Notes under the pieces: generated by a model | The model's input: the letters and a program-made list of their open reading frames with translations, nothing else | Told to the model about the DNA's origin: nothing | Databases searched by the model: none | Program-made: the position numbers and the translations under genes | In this document: positions 1-10,402 of the stretch, piece by piece | How the letters are laid out: every line of letters begins with the position of its first letter | Numbering within the stretch: the stretch's first letter is position 1 | Source of the DNA: Chara braunii | Lineage: Eukaryota > Streptophyta > Charophyceae > Charales > Characeae | Assembly (NCBI GenBank): GCA_003427395.1 | Contig: BFEA01000075.1 | Coordinates: forward strand, 2,330,067 to 2,381,941 | Direction of reading: 5' to 3' | Length of the DNA stretch: 51,875 nucleotides

Positions 1-87
<87 letters not shown>

Positions 88-110
88 GGACAGAGAGAGA
101 GGGTCGAAGA
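1..110. repeat. (GA)n microsatellite
   Basis: Pure GA dinucleotides from 1 to 82, then imperfect to about 110. A GA tract also precedes the matching part of element B copy 2 at 13936-14235, so the tract is probably an internal part of element B. Confidence 0.95.
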
Positions 111-1079
111 AGTGAGAAGGTAAGATGAAGAAAGGAGTTTGAATACAGTGAGGATAGGGAGAAGACAAGGGAGAAGGGGAATGTACTTGGTGTGGGTAGA
201 TTGTTAGCGTTGGGGGATGGGGCTGTGGAAAAGGGGCTGCGGGTTCGCCTGCTCGACCGGTGTGACGTACATCCGAGCAGTTTACGCAGCGACAGGCCAG
301 CCGGGGGAGTGTCGTGCCTAGTGTGTGGGTGACGGGTTGGCCTACGTACCTGCCTATGAAATGGCTGTTGTGAGACTGCAGCGGTGCTACGGTTCAGGGT
401 GATCTGAGAACGGCCGCAGACCGTCGACTGTCGGACTACTGTAGGTACAATCTGGCTGGGTTAGCGATGACTGTTGTCCGTTCGGGAGTTGTTGCGGCCC
501 TTCAAGCCACTCGCCATTGTGCGATCTGTAGTTGGGTCGTGTCGCTGCCCATGCTCAGTGTGTGAGATGACCAAGTTACTCGTGGTACTATGCACATCCG
601 TTTGCTTTGGTGGTTCACAAGCTGTGGCTAAGTGCGGGAGGCCGCGTGCTATTGCTGCCAGCTGTATATGGGCACAAACTATAGTTATTGTTTGTTGTTG
701 TTAGGGCCTGTTATTGGTTACGGCGAACTACGACGTGAAGCTATAAACTGTTGGAGACTGCCATTGAGCGTTGCTACTGCAGGTTGGGCGTGGACTGCGC
801 TTGTTTGGCCGTGTGGGAGCTATCGTTGATTGCCGAGGTGTCACCGTCCCTATTGTTGGCTGCGGTACACTGCTGCATGCCACAACCGGCTGGTTGATGG
901 CCATTGCCGCCTGCGGTGCGGCGGCGTTTGAGCGTAGGAGGAGGACAAAGTCGAGGAAGGAAGGTGAATGTCATGGGTTGAGAGGTCGACGAAGGTGATG
1001 ACGTTGGCAATCTAACGTCAGGGGATTGTCCAAGCGGTTGTGTGTTGGCCGCCATGCAGGGCCCTCAGGCAATCGAAGG

Positions 1080-1320
1080 CATCAAGGCCTCTCGTGCGAG
1101 TCTGAAAGCACCCCTCTTGTATCTGAGAGTCTCAAAATTGTCTCTACCTGTCTTTCTTACTCTAAGTCTGGTCTATTGGTTTTCAGAGGAAGGCGGCAGG
1201 CGGGATTGCAACCCGTAGGACCGCAGCAAGACTGTGTGGGGAGTCAACCCACCGATTGCGGGAGCTCTGCCGGAGCTTAGGCGAGACTCTGGCGGCAGGG
1301 AACTGAAAGGTGATCATTGG
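1080..1320 (+). repeat. Conserved roughly 200-bp block of element B, copy 1
   Basis: It aligns closely with 15930-16140, including the shared GGAGCTCTGCCGGAGC and a small T-arm-like stem-loop (CGGG, 7-nt loop, CCCG). It separates the GC-rich part of B from the hairpin array. Function unknown. Confidence 0.7.
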
Positions 1321-1559
1321 CTTTCCCTCTTATATACCCGGTTATAACCCATAGTTGTACCTCTTTCTATGCGCTGACTGCGCGTATTGCGTGCACCCCT
1401 ACTTTGACTTTGGTTTGACTGGCAGGATAGGACTCAGACTAAATAAAGGAATGTATGTGCAATCACAGTTTCAGTTTGTTGATTGTTTGCAGGCAGATTT
1501 GTGAACACAAGGGGTTGCATCTGGGGGAAGGGTGGGTGAAAGGTGGTTTTGCTTGAGCC

Positions 1560-2330
1560 TGAATGGGTCCTATGGGGTCAGACCAGTTCCATAAGATTGG
1601 AAGGTCTGACTGCTGTATTTATTTTTGAATTGCATGGAGAGTCAGACCAGTTCCATAAGATTGGACGGTCTGATTGCTCTGAATTGTGAGGGCTTGACTG
1701 TGGTTGACTTTTCAAGGGTCAAATCTGTACCATAAGATTGGAGGGTTTGGTCGCCATGTTTGGTTGGGGTTTTGTTCTGTTTGTTTTGTTTTTGGTCGAG
1801 GAGGTCTGAGCAAGTCCATAAGATTGGACGGCTCAACCCTTTCCTGTTTCGTTACGAGGGGATAATTCTCGTTGAGGGCAAGGCATGTCCATAAGATTGG
1901 ACGACTTTGGACTCACGACGCACACAGTTGGATCAGAGAAACGAACCTGGCAAAGGACCAAATATGTTCCATAAGATTGGACGGTCTGGCCCAATGCCTC
2001 GCACATGCTGGAATCCAAAAGGTTAAATTTTGGCTATATTTTATACTATCTTATTTATGAACAAGCTTGTCAACCATGGGTTCCATAAGATTGAACGGCC
2101 TGGCTATAGCTTATCATGAAATGAAGAGAGTATAACTAAGAGTATAATTGACGGTAACCCTCGGCAGACTGGGCCTTGTTCTGAGATGAACGGCTCAGTC
2201 CTATGCCCAACTTTTGAACACCAAGCTCAGAGAGGTATATATAATTTGAATATTAAATAGTTCGGGGCGGGTGAGCCTTGTTCTAAGATGAACGCTTAGT
2301 CATATGCCCAAAAGGAAGAGAGAAGTAGTT
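1560..2330 (+). repeat. Hairpin array of element B, copy 1 (loop ATAAGATT)
   Basis: About ten imperfect units at roughly 70-75-bp spacing, each a short stem around a near-constant loop, for example GTCC-ATAAGATT-GGAC near 1820, 1888 and 1968. An outer stem often brackets the inner one: CAGACC with GGTCTG around 1645-1675, GAGC with GCTC around 1807-1832. The last units (2170-2310) keep the architecture with GTTC/GAAC stems and a TGAGAT or TAAGAT loop. The surrounding sequence between units is poorly conserved. Confidence 0.8.
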
Positions 2331-2574
2331 GTGCAACCTGTTCGTGTATACTAAATGGCTGAGTCAGGCAGGTTGGCATTGCATGTGGCTGAGTGAGGCT
2401 ACTACTTGGTTTGAGTTTCAGGTTGACAGGTAGTTGCTTTAGAGGCTCGCCTCGTGCTAGAGCGATAGGAGTTAGTTCAATTTTTGCATTTTCTGAGCTA
2501 AGTTTTTTTTCTTAGATCGATTCTTGCATTTTCTGAGATCTTTTGTTATACTTGGCTTTGTAAAAATTTTGGTA

Positions 2575-2880
2575 AGCTACTTTCTCTACGGGAAGCGCTG
2601 TCGAAATTTCTGCAAATCCAAGGAGTTAGTCAAATTCTGACTTGTCAAAATTCAGCTTGTCTAAAGTTATATATGACTTAGTAAAAATATGAAAAGTCTC
2701 ATTTTCTAAAGGGAGTGCTGCCCAAATTTTTGCTAATTCAGGGAGTTAGACAAAATTGGACCTTGGAAAGTCAAAGACTATTTCTGTTTTCGTATTCGGG
2801 CTGATATAAATTCTGGAAAGACACTTTTCCTACGGGAAGCACTGCCGAAATTTTCTTAGTTTAAAGGGGATAGATTATAT
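2575..2880 (+). repeat. Three degenerate direct repeats (GGGAAGCGCTG type)
   Basis: Three copies, near 2590, 2710 and 2830, each read as a T-rich run, CTACGGGAAGCGCTG or a variant, then an A/T-rich tail with GAGTTAG. Two related copies occur at 18345-18500 in element B copy 2. Confidence 0.7.
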
Positions 2881-4129
2881 TTTGACAGGTAGCCATTCTG
2901 GCGATCCACCCTGAATAGGGAATAGGGGAGATTATGTCAGGGTCTACCGTTACTTGGGCACTGCTTAGAATTACGTTCGGGCTTAATTAAGTAAAGCGAT
3001 TTTGGTGAGATCATGGTGTGAAAGTTATTCTCCGTTGACTCATAGGTTTAGCCTGGGGATTGACATGCCTTGTGTTACAGGACATCTTGACCACTTGATT
3101 CAGGATTTGGATTAGAGTCAGCTTGATCCTACGAGGATCATCTTCTGTTGTCACTGATAACAGGTCGGTTGCCGATTCGTCGGTTTACGATTCAACTCCA
3201 ATTCACTCCTGTCACTCAACCTAAAGGCTTTAGCCTTGAGATTTAAATTGTTTTGTTGTGTTTTTACCCGGACTTTATTGAATGGCCATCCAACAAAAGT
3301 ACTGAGCATTCATTTAAGAGTTGCACGAGTGAGGCTTGTATGGCTAAAGCGAGTGGTATGAGTGCGAGGAATGGTTGAAGTTGACCCCGTGTAGTGCGTG
3401 GACTTCTGGTTGAACCCTTGATGTAATTGCAGGTATGGTTGTGGTTCGGACTCTCGATGTGATTGCCTGCGATTTCATACATATATGGCTGAGAGGAGCC
3501 TCACTGTAACTGTGAGAAGTGATCGTCCTATATAATTAACCCTTATACACTTATAAGTGCCCTGAGTATTTGACAGGCCTACTGTAATTGAGCATAAGGG
3601 TTAACCAGATTGTGTCTCTAGAAAAAAAGAGGATTCCCTTTTTATCCTTGCTTTTTAAAGTTTGTATGGTTGGACGTTGTAGTCCGTGGCAACCGTCAAA
3701 GTCAAACCCCTTGACATTCGCCCAGGCCCGGAGTGGGACTCATCTCCAGGGCAGTAAGAGGCGACTGCCACCACAGTTATGGACCTGTGTACCACCCACT
3801 GTGCACGGAGTGCAGAAGAGGGTGTGTGGTCTCCAACCGCGCATGGCGGTTGTCCAACGTCGAGAGATTAACCCTCAAGGTGCGTGTCAGCCGACACTTG
3901 AGTGTCGAATGCGACCCTCGAGATTAATGAGGACCGCGTGAGTATGGGTAGTACATAGTACGTCATCACTGCGACTGCTTGCGTACGCTTGCATGGCGAG
4001 TCGATATGAGTAGCCCCTGCGTCCACGCAGTTTTATATCGAGGCTCGCGCGCGACGCCTATCCGATTTTCGCATTGGAAAGTTATGGGTTGGCTACTGAA
4101 GGAACTAGGAGTGTTGTCGCGTTGTTTGA

Positions 4130-4154
4130 TGTGTGTGTGTGTGTGTGTGTGTGT
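4130..4154 (+). repeat. (TG)n microsatellite
   Basis: Twenty-five bases of alternating TG. A shorter, interrupted TG tract is at the equivalent place in copy 2 (about 19236-19250). Confidence 0.9.
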
Positions 4155-4624
4155 TTTACTTTTGTGTTTGTTAGAGTGGTGTGTGCATGGTGTGTGGGAT
4201 GCGTCCTAGTCAACCGACGACGAGCCGCGCTTGGGACTTCGGCCCCCCAAGATATCGGTTCTCGTGCGGGTCCGATAGGCGTATTACCGCTCGTACCCCC
4301 TATGCTACATCGAACGAGAAACACCCTCAGCTGGTCCACCTCTGCAATTGCAACCGAGTAGCTTTCGTACTGTGGACTGGTAGCTTGGCGGGGATACACC
4401 CACCGAAGGGAGGTGACAGCTCCCGTAAGGTGGAGGTAAGATGTGCCTCGTGTAGGCTCTATCCTGTCGTAGGGGCTCGCGAGAGGTATGGCTGGCGCAC
4501 TCGGCCGGAGTGGCCTAAGGAAGCTCCATTTGTGTGTTCGCGGCAAGGTTGGTCCAACTCCTGCATGACGCGGCCGAGAGGGTTCCGCACTGCCGCGTGC
4601 GGTGCCGGATAGATGCGCCCGACA

Positions 4625-4875
4625 CCGCCTCGACAGGCTACCCAGAACTGGCGATCATACCAGGATCGGGCGGCCCCTCACAACCAGCGTGAAAGCCCTC
4701 GCCCATAAACTTTCCCAGTGCTCTATTGCATCTAGGCCCCTGAACCTTGCCACCGGAGATCTCAGTTCCAACCTGGGACCCCACCCCCACTTTCCAAAAA
4801 TCCTTGGCACACCTCTTTGTCGCACTTTCAGGCCCACACTCCACTCCGATTAGGAAGTCGCGTCGGGCAGGAGGT
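4625..4875 (+). repeat. 3' part of the 5' LTR of element A
   Basis: It aligns over its whole length with 23721-23974. The homology ends just before the PBS-like sequence here and at the equivalent base in the 3' copy. The first part of this LTR is displaced beyond B copy 1, outside the window. Open frames on both strands of this block are conserved only because the DNA is duplicated. Confidence 0.8.
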
Positions 4876-4890
4876 TGGTATCGGAATCCG
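4876..4890 (+). promoter_or_regulatory. Putative primer-binding site (tRNA-iMet type)
   Basis: TGGTATCGGA lies immediately after the LTR homology and shares its first seven bases with the usual plant site TGGTATCAGAGC, which pairs with the 3' end of initiator tRNA-Met. The remainder has drifted. Confidence 0.6.
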
Positions 4891-5041
4891 ACACATGGCT
4901 AAGCGATAGGGTCTGTAGACTCAATACTGGTTAAGGCGAGGCGATCTGGCTCCACGTAGGTGCCCTTCAGCTGGTAACACACGCCGACATAGTCCTGTAG
5001 TTACACGAAGACGAACATCCGCCACCAGGCGAGCATGCACC

Positions 5042-7051
5042 ATGGTTGCGGCCGCTGCGGCGGTCATCCCCAATCAACCGCCCAACCCGCTTGCGGGAGC
5101 CCCGGCGGCCCCACCAAATCTTTATTTATTTGACCCAGCACACCATCTCGCCGGAGCATGGTTAGCCACGCTCCGAGCTCAGCGGTATACGAACGATGAA
5201 GCTCAGATCAACATCCCCGCGCGGATGGGGGGGGACGCCCATCATTGGTATAGCACTTATGTATGGGTGGATCTTCCCACATTCGAGCGGGATTTCATGA
5301 ACCACTTCGATTATGTTCACCTCGAACAAGCACTCTATATGATCAAGGATCGAGTCCAGAAACCATTCGAATCCATTACCGAGTATCGAAACAGATTTCA
5401 TCGAATGTTTGTAAAGACAGAGCGGGGCGAGCAGGTTGGCCGGGACCTGTTCATTGATGGACTACGTAACAGAACGATTCGGGGGAAGCTACGTAAAAAC
5501 TTCTCTCCCATTAACCACACGCTGCAACAAAAAATTATGGACGTTGTCGAAGAAATGCAGCGGAAGTTCGCAGCTAGCTTCTTAAAAAATAAGGATTATG
5601 GTAGAGAAGGAGACTCGTCCGAACTTATGAAAGCAAGGGCGGAACTGGCCGCACTGCAAAACAAATTCAAAAACATGGGATTCGTAGCCGGACCCGTTAC
5701 GTATGTAGAACATGTGACATCGAGGACCGCACCATGTGGAGCGACTGTAAACAGGCAGATCTCGGTAATGGCGTCCCCAACCGTAACTCAGCCACCTCCA
5801 CTGCCACCCACCATTGAGTCACCCGCAAGAGCGAATGAGTCTACTGCTATCTTGGAGCTAACTAAAACATTGGTTAGTCTAATCCAAGAAAGCAAGAAGG
5901 AACAGCGAGAGCACAACGCCCGATTAGAAGTTATGATGCGGAATATGAGACCCATTGCGGTGCGAGCACCAATGCAGGGAGGCATGGCTGCTGCACAAGT
6001 TGCAGCGGGGCCAGCCGGGACAGCGGCAAATGCCTGTTTTACATGTCATCAACCGGGACACTTGGCCCGAGATTGCCCCCATCGTGCCATGCAGCCTCGA
6101 GCCGGGGTCGCGCCTGCAGCTGCAGCTCCCATAGCTAACGGCCCAGGACGTGTAGGAGCCGTGATGGATGATCAGGGGGGAAGTAATGGAATGATGATTT
6201 CCAGTGAGGAAGCAGCCGAGCTTATCCCGCTGAAGCAGTATGTATCACTAGGATACCCGGGGCTGGGAATGATTGGGACGATTCGACCGGAACTCGAGTC
6301 CAGAGATGTCGCCGAATGGCGGCCTTCGTCGAGCAAAATGGAGACGGGAGGCCCTACCTTTGTTACAGGGGAAATCGATGTCCTCGAGGTTACCCGAGCA
6401 CTGGATCATCGAATCCCTCTTTCCATCGGCCACCTACGCTCCATTTCAGAACAGGCAAACGAACGTATGATGCAACATTGCAAAGCGAACCGGAAGCGAT
6501 TCGCCCTTGCACGCGCAAAAGATCAGAAGGCGAAAGCGCCGACTTTGGAGGAAAAGGCGGACGTCGCCCCTGACTCCATCCGAGTCGGATTGATACAGAA
6601 AGATGACCACTTTCTTCGGAGCAAGCCGATTCTGTGGAAGTCAACCGAATGTGATATTGAAGTCTGGGGAGTACCGTATAGCGCGATCATAGATTCGGGA
6701 GCGGCTGTCCTAGCGATATCACTCCGAGTAGTCGAGAGAGCGGGTAGGAAGAATGATTTGATTATGCTAACCGAGAAGGACCAGCTCGTATTGGCTGACG
6801 AGGAGATGCTCAAGACAGTAGGGCGAATGACGAATGTCGCGTTCCGATTGGGAAAAGTGCATGCTTTAGGAGATGTTGTGGTGCTGGATGTGAATACATA
6901 TGATGTTCTTTTCAAGCTTCCTGCATTGGTGGCGCTGCGTGCTAATTTAAACTTCGAACGCCGATCCGTCATTCTCCGGAATATCGGGGGAAAGCCGTAT
7001 GTAATACCCATAAGACTAACTCTTCGAACGTCGGTTAAGGTAGTACCCTGA
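5042..7051 (+). CDS. Gag-protease polyprotein of element A
   Basis: A 669-residue product that should form the capsid and process the polyprotein. The N-terminal half (about residues 15-190) resembles a retrotransposon gag capsid region. A CCHC zinc knuckle lies near residue 332 (C-x2-C-x4-H-x4-C, within CFTCHQPGHLARDC). A retroviral-type aspartic protease follows with the DSG active site near residue 551, in the context IIDSGAAV. The start is the first ATG after the leader. The frame ends in a single TGA (7049-7051), and the same frame continues open through RT, so protease and RT are separated only by that stop. Expression of pol would need readthrough or reinitiation at the ATG 15 nt further on, or the TGA may be a decay mutation. 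Confidence 0.88.
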   Translation: MVAAAAAVIPNQPPNPLAGAPAAPPNLYLFDPAHHLAGAWLATLRAQRYTNDEAQINIPARMGGDAHHWYSTYVWVDLPTFERDFMNHFDYVHLEQALYMIKDRVQKPFESITEYRNRFHRMFVKTERGEQVGRDLFIDGLRNRTIRGKLRKNFSPINHTLQQKIMDVVEEMQRKFAASFLKNKDYGREGDSSELMKARAELAALQNKFKNMGFVAGPVTYVEHVTSRTAPCGATVNRQISVMASPTVTQPPPLPPTIESPARANESTAILELTKTLVSLIQESKKEQREHNARLEVMMRNMRPIAVRAPMQGGMAAAQVAAGPAGTAANACFTCHQPGHLARDCPHRAMQPRAGVAPAAAAPIANGPGRVGAVMDDQGGSNGMMISSEEAAELIPLKQYVSLGYPGLGMIGTIRPELESRDVAEWRPSSSKMETGGPTFVTGEIDVLEVTRALDHRIPLSIGHLRSISEQANERMMQHCKANRKRFALARAKDQKAKAPTLEEKADVAPDSIRVGLIQKDDHFLRSKPILWKSTECDIEVWGVPYSAIIDSGAAVLAISLRVVERAGRKNDLIMLTEKDQLVLADEEMLKTVGRMTNVAFRLGKVHALGDVVVLDVNTYDVLFKLPALVALRANLNFERRSVILRNIGGKPYVIPIRLTLRTSVKVVP

Positions 7052-7066
7052 ATTTCTCCGGAAACA

Positions 7067-9271
7067 ATGGGAGCGCTCCGCATGGTCTCCTGGAGTGCAC
7101 ATGTGGACGGAAGCCAATCATCGAACGACGCGGGGAGTGGCGACGATGACGATCCAGTCGTTACACGGTTAGTACGGCAGCGGATTCACTACCCGCCGCC
7201 TCGCACTATTGCGCGTACCATGCATCTAACCGCACAGAATGCTCATATGATGATCATGGGAGAACCCCTCGTACAGATTTCGAGGCTGGTTGATTCCTTG
7301 GAACCCCCTCGGACCCTGTACGAAGGCGTATCTCCCCTTCTCCTTCGGTATAATGACAAACGTTCCTTTTGTGATCTCACTGGCTTACCTCGATCCCTGC
7401 TTCAGCCCGCAAAAGAGGTTCAGTTGTTGCGTTTGGGAGCCGAAGCAGGTTCTTTGGAACCCCCTCAGCGCATCGAGGCAAGATCCGATGAACTCGGGAT
7501 CAAAATCTCGCCCAAAAGCGTGCCCTGGGGAGACATCTGCGACGGGATAACCCCCGAAGGTCATACAGCGATCAGGGAGAAGGAAGCACAGATGGTGCCC
7601 ACTGTGTTTTCTTGGAGATCGGATCACTCTTTTATATCTGCACCGCCTGACACTACTCGACGTATACACACGAAGCAGGTTAACGTTCGGATTTTGGATC
7701 AAATGTATGAATTGCATGTGCCCCAGTATGTACCTGATGAGATCCATCGGCTGATCGCTGATATTTTAATAGAATATCAAGGGGCGATTAGCGTGTCCGA
7801 TGTCGATATTGGGTTATCTGTGGTCGTTCAGCATGAGATTCAGACCGGGAATCATTCCCCGATCCACTGCAAGCCGTACCGATACTCGTTGACAGAGCGC
7901 AAGACGGCATTGCAGCGAATCAGGGAATTTGAGGCAAACAGATGGATTGAGCCTGCCACCGGTCCCTGGTCATTCCCAGTTGTATTGGTTCCTAAAAAGA
8001 ACGGGTCAGTCCGCATATGCATCGATTATCGAAAGCTAAATGATATCACGATTAAAGATGTGTATCCCCTTCCCCGGATTGATGATCTGCTTGATGCGAT
8101 CGGGTGTGCTAACTACTTCAGCAAGTTCGACATTCAGCATAGGTTTCATCATATCTTGGTGAAGGAAGAAGATCGGCCCAAGACCGCCTTCGTTTTGTTT
8201 GAAGGCACGTGGCAGTGGGTTCGGTGCCCGATGGGAATCTGCAATGCGCCTGCCACATTTCAGCGGGCGATGAACGTGACTTTTCATAATTTCGTCAATA
8301 AGACACGGCTGACTCAGGGGATGATTAACTTCTGCGTCATTGTGTACATGGATGACATTCTGGTGTACTCGGACACGTTTCACGGACATGCGCAGCACAT
8401 CGAATTGACGTTGGGTTCGTTGAGAGACGCAGGTTTCAAGATTGCGCTGGAAAAGAGCGAGTTTTTCCTCCCGGAAATCTCGTTCTTGGGGTATGTGGTG
8501 ACACGAGGAGGCCTGCGGCCGGACTCTCGAAAAGTCGCGGCGGTCAAAGAGGCCCCGGTTCCGACCTCACTGACGCAGGTTCGAGCCTTCTTGGGCCTGG
8601 CCTCGTATTACCGGCGGTTCATCAAGGGGTTCGCGGCTATAGCAAGGCCTCTGACAAACCTGCAGCGAAAAGAACAACCCCTTCATTGGGATGACGAGTG
8701 CGACCAGGCCTTCGGGACCCTGAAGGATGCTCTCGTCATGGCCCCGATTCTGATTCGACCGGACCCCTCTCGGCAGTTTATTCTCATCACCGACTGGCAG
8801 CCGGAGGCTATCTCGGCCATTCTGGCACAGAAGGGAAACGATGGGAAGGAGCATGTCATTGAGTACGCTTCCCGGACGGTGCCAGACGAGCGACGAAACG
8901 ATTTTGCGCTACAAGGAGAATGTTATGCGGTAGTGTGGGGTATCCAGCACTTCCATCCGTATTTGTACGGTCAAAAGTTTCTGCTCGTCACCGACCATGA
9001 ACCTCTGTTGGCTCTGAAAAAGCTAACCAACTACACGGGCATGATCGGACGATGGGCAATGCGGTTGCAAGAGTATGAATTTGACATTGTTCATCGAAAA
9101 ACGGAGAGACACGGCAACGCCGACGGACTGACATGTTTGCACCGACCCGGTAAAGTACCAAAGGCGGAAGAAATCACACCGTGGAAGGACCCGGACATCA
9201 ATAACGGTCCAAAGTACGGAGACGTTGTGGTTATTCCACGTGGCAAGAAGCTGGTGAAGGGCAATGGGTGA
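7067..9271 (+). CDS. Reverse transcriptase-RNase H of element A
   Basis: A 734-residue product that copies the element RNA into DNA and removes the RNA strand. The N-terminal 230 residues are linker. The RT domain has the CIDYRKLN box, the FDIQ motif (commonly LDLRSGY in the family) and the YMDD catalytic box near residue 427. A connection region follows (ALGLASYYRRFIKGF-like, read here as FLGLASYYRRF). RNase H has the ITD aspartate near residue 575, the GECYAVVWG glutamate and the VTDH aspartate near residue 642. It is in the same frame as gag-protease, after one TGA. It ends in TGA CGG, overlapped by an ATG at 9264. Confidence 0.9.
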   Translation: MGALRMVSWSAHVDGSQSSNDAGSGDDDDPVVTRLVRQRIHYPPPRTIARTMHLTAQNAHMMIMGEPLVQISRLVDSLEPPRTLYEGVSPLLLRYNDKRSFCDLTGLPRSLLQPAKEVQLLRLGAEAGSLEPPQRIEARSDELGIKISPKSVPWGDICDGITPEGHTAIREKEAQMVPTVFSWRSDHSFISAPPDTTRRIHTKQVNVRILDQMYELHVPQYVPDEIHRLIADILIEYQGAISVSDVDIGLSVVVQHEIQTGNHSPIHCKPYRYSLTERKTALQRIREFEANRWIEPATGPWSFPVVLVPKKNGSVRICIDYRKLNDITIKDVYPLPRIDDLLDAIGCANYFSKFDIQHRFHHILVKEEDRPKTAFVLFEGTWQWVRCPMGICNAPATFQRAMNVTFHNFVNKTRLTQGMINFCVIVYMDDILVYSDTFHGHAQHIELTLGSLRDAGFKIALEKSEFFLPEISFLGYVVTRGGLRPDSRKVAAVKEAPVPTSLTQVRAFLGLASYYRRFIKGFAAIARPLTNLQRKEQPLHWDDECDQAFGTLKDALVMAPILIRPDPSRQFILITDWQPEAISAILAQKGNDGKEHVIEYASRTVPDERRNDFALQGECYAVVWGIQHFHPYLYGQKFLLVTDHEPLLALKKLTNYTGMIGRWAMRLQEYEFDIVHRKTERHGNADGLTCLHRPGKVPKAEEITPWKDPDINNGPKYGDVVVIPRGKKLVKGNG

Positions 9272-9611
9272 CGGAGGTAATGTCCAGATTCCCTCTCTTT
9301 CTTCCCCATCCTCTTCTTTCGCCTCCCTCCCTGACAAATTTTGCTATTTCTGCGAGGCAATCTCTCGAGTCTATTTCGTCCACATGTGTCCTAAAGGGAG
9401 GGGATATGTTGAATGGGTAGACTGTCGGAAATGTGTCGCACGTGCTCATGGTCGTGCATACAGTATCGAAGTAGTGATAGACCCTGGTTCTGTCCCTTAT
9501 GTCGCACTGACAAGATTCCGACAGAAGCCCGATTCCTCGATGCAACTTCGGAAGGCCCCGACAAAATTCATAAATTTAGAAGAGCGGAAGTCTAGACAGA
9601 TGTCGCCTTGA
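9264..9611 (+). pseudogene. Zinc-finger-like segment between RNase H and integrase, frameshifted
   Basis: The ATG at 9264 overlaps the RT stop (ATGGGTGA), moving to another frame. This 115-residue frame contains CYFC, HMC, WVDCRKC and a following His. The partner motif WFCPLC appears only one frame away (frame of 9413-9595), so a single-base shift near 9470 breaks the reading. Put together, the spacing C-x2-C, C-x2-C-x4-H, W-F-C-x2-C resembles a PHD-type or similar treble-clef finger. That assignment is inference from spacing, and one canonical cysteine after the His is not seen. Typical gypsy pol proteins do not carry such a finger here besides the integrase HHCC, which is separate and downstream. 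Confidence 0.45.
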
Positions 9612-10402
9612 TAGCCACTGTGGTAGGGAACTCCCTCGAAACCTTCTCCAAGGAGGATCGGAGGAGGGCCAATGAAAGAGCACGGGATTACCGATGGGTG
9701 GACGGACGGTTAGAAAAGCGTAAAACAAACGGCAGTGGGGCATGGTTAGTAGTTCCGCACCCGTTTATGCGGTACGACTGGGTACGGACAGCCCACGAGG
9801 AGACGGCGGTGCATTTTGCCGTGCGTATTACCGAAGGTGCGATTGACAGAAATCAATGGTACTGGTCCAATATCCGAGACGACGTTAAATTCATCGTCCA
9901 ACACTGCCAGGTCTGCGCTGCTGACAAGGCCCCAACCCAACCGCCTAGGTCGATAGTCCCAACTGTGGTTGAACGGCCGTTTCAGAGGGTTAGTATGGAT
10001 ACTACTGATATAGTAGTGCCCCCCGGACCGAATAGTTGCGACTGTTCAATTCTGCTGGTTTTCGTCGACCACTTTTCTAAGTGGATCGAGGCCTACCCCT
10101 GCAAGACACGACAAGCCGCGGAAATCGCGCCGTACGTCAACCGTTTTTTAGGCATGCACCAGGACACCGAAGAGATCCTGACCGACAATGGGGTCGAATT
10201 TAGAGGAGAAGTCGAGAGGAACCTGGTCATACACGGGGTCTCCATACGGCACACGGCCCCGCACATGTCCCAGTCTAACGGATTAGTGGAAAACGCGAAT
10301 AGGGTGATAAAACGGCCTTGCGGCGGAATATTGCAGCACGTTGTCGGCGTGAATACCCTTACAAGGGTATCCGCCCTGGTTTTTGCAAGTGACAGAAGAT
10401 AA
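9608..10402 (+). pseudogene. Integrase N-terminal and catalytic core of element A, truncated by element B
   Basis: It would insert the cDNA into the host genome. The HHCC zinc domain is visible (TAHEE, VHF, then HCQVC), followed by the core with Asp in SMDTTD (about residue 130), Asp in LTDNG (about 193) and Glu in GLVEN (about 228), close to D,D-35-E spacing. Native sequence ends around GILQHV (about 10341), and the last 20 residues or so come from element B. There is no in-frame ATG at the start: the frame opens after a TAG at 9593-9595, so it was probably made as part of a longer polyprotein. The C-terminal part lies 9.35 kb downstream, after the insertion. Confidence 0.85.

Larger units (their letters stand above)
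1..4624 (+). mobile_element. Element B, copy 1 (left end outside window), no protein genes
   Basis: This stretch matches, in order, 13.9-19.69 kb: a GA tract, a GC-rich triplet-rich region, a roughly 200-bp conserved block, a hairpin array, GGGAAGCGCTG-type repeats, a block with a poly-purine/pyrimidine-poor spacer around 3240-3520, a TG microsatellite, and a terminal 250 bp. The right end is sharp: the terminus GATGCGCYCRACA ends at 4624 here, at 19691 in copy 2 and, inverted, at 45190 in copy 3. Beyond 4624 the sequence switches to LTR A (shared with 23721 onward), so copy 1 sits inside the 5' LTR of element A. The terminal CA fits an LTR-type terminus. No open frame is conserved between copies, so I call no gene. 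It may be a very long solo LTR or a large retrotransposon derivative. Confidence 0.75.

Noticed and set aside
1026-1110. tRNA-Leu/Ser-like A box (GTCCAAGCGG)
   Set aside because: No B box downstream and not conserved in B copy 2.
4082-4546. 154-codon minus-strand frame in the B terminus
   Set aside because: The matching region of B copy 2 reads in different, broken frames, and the frame contains the TG microsatellite.
4602-4853. Open frames on both strands conserved with 23626-23949
   Set aside because: The conservation is explained by the LTR duplication of element A. Both strands are open and neither starts or stops at a shared place, so no gene is called.
9269-9277. TGA CGG at the RT stop, a known leaky readthrough context in some plant RNA viruses
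   Set aside because: A TAA follows two codons later in the same frame, so readthrough would gain nothing. The ATG overlap is the more useful signal.
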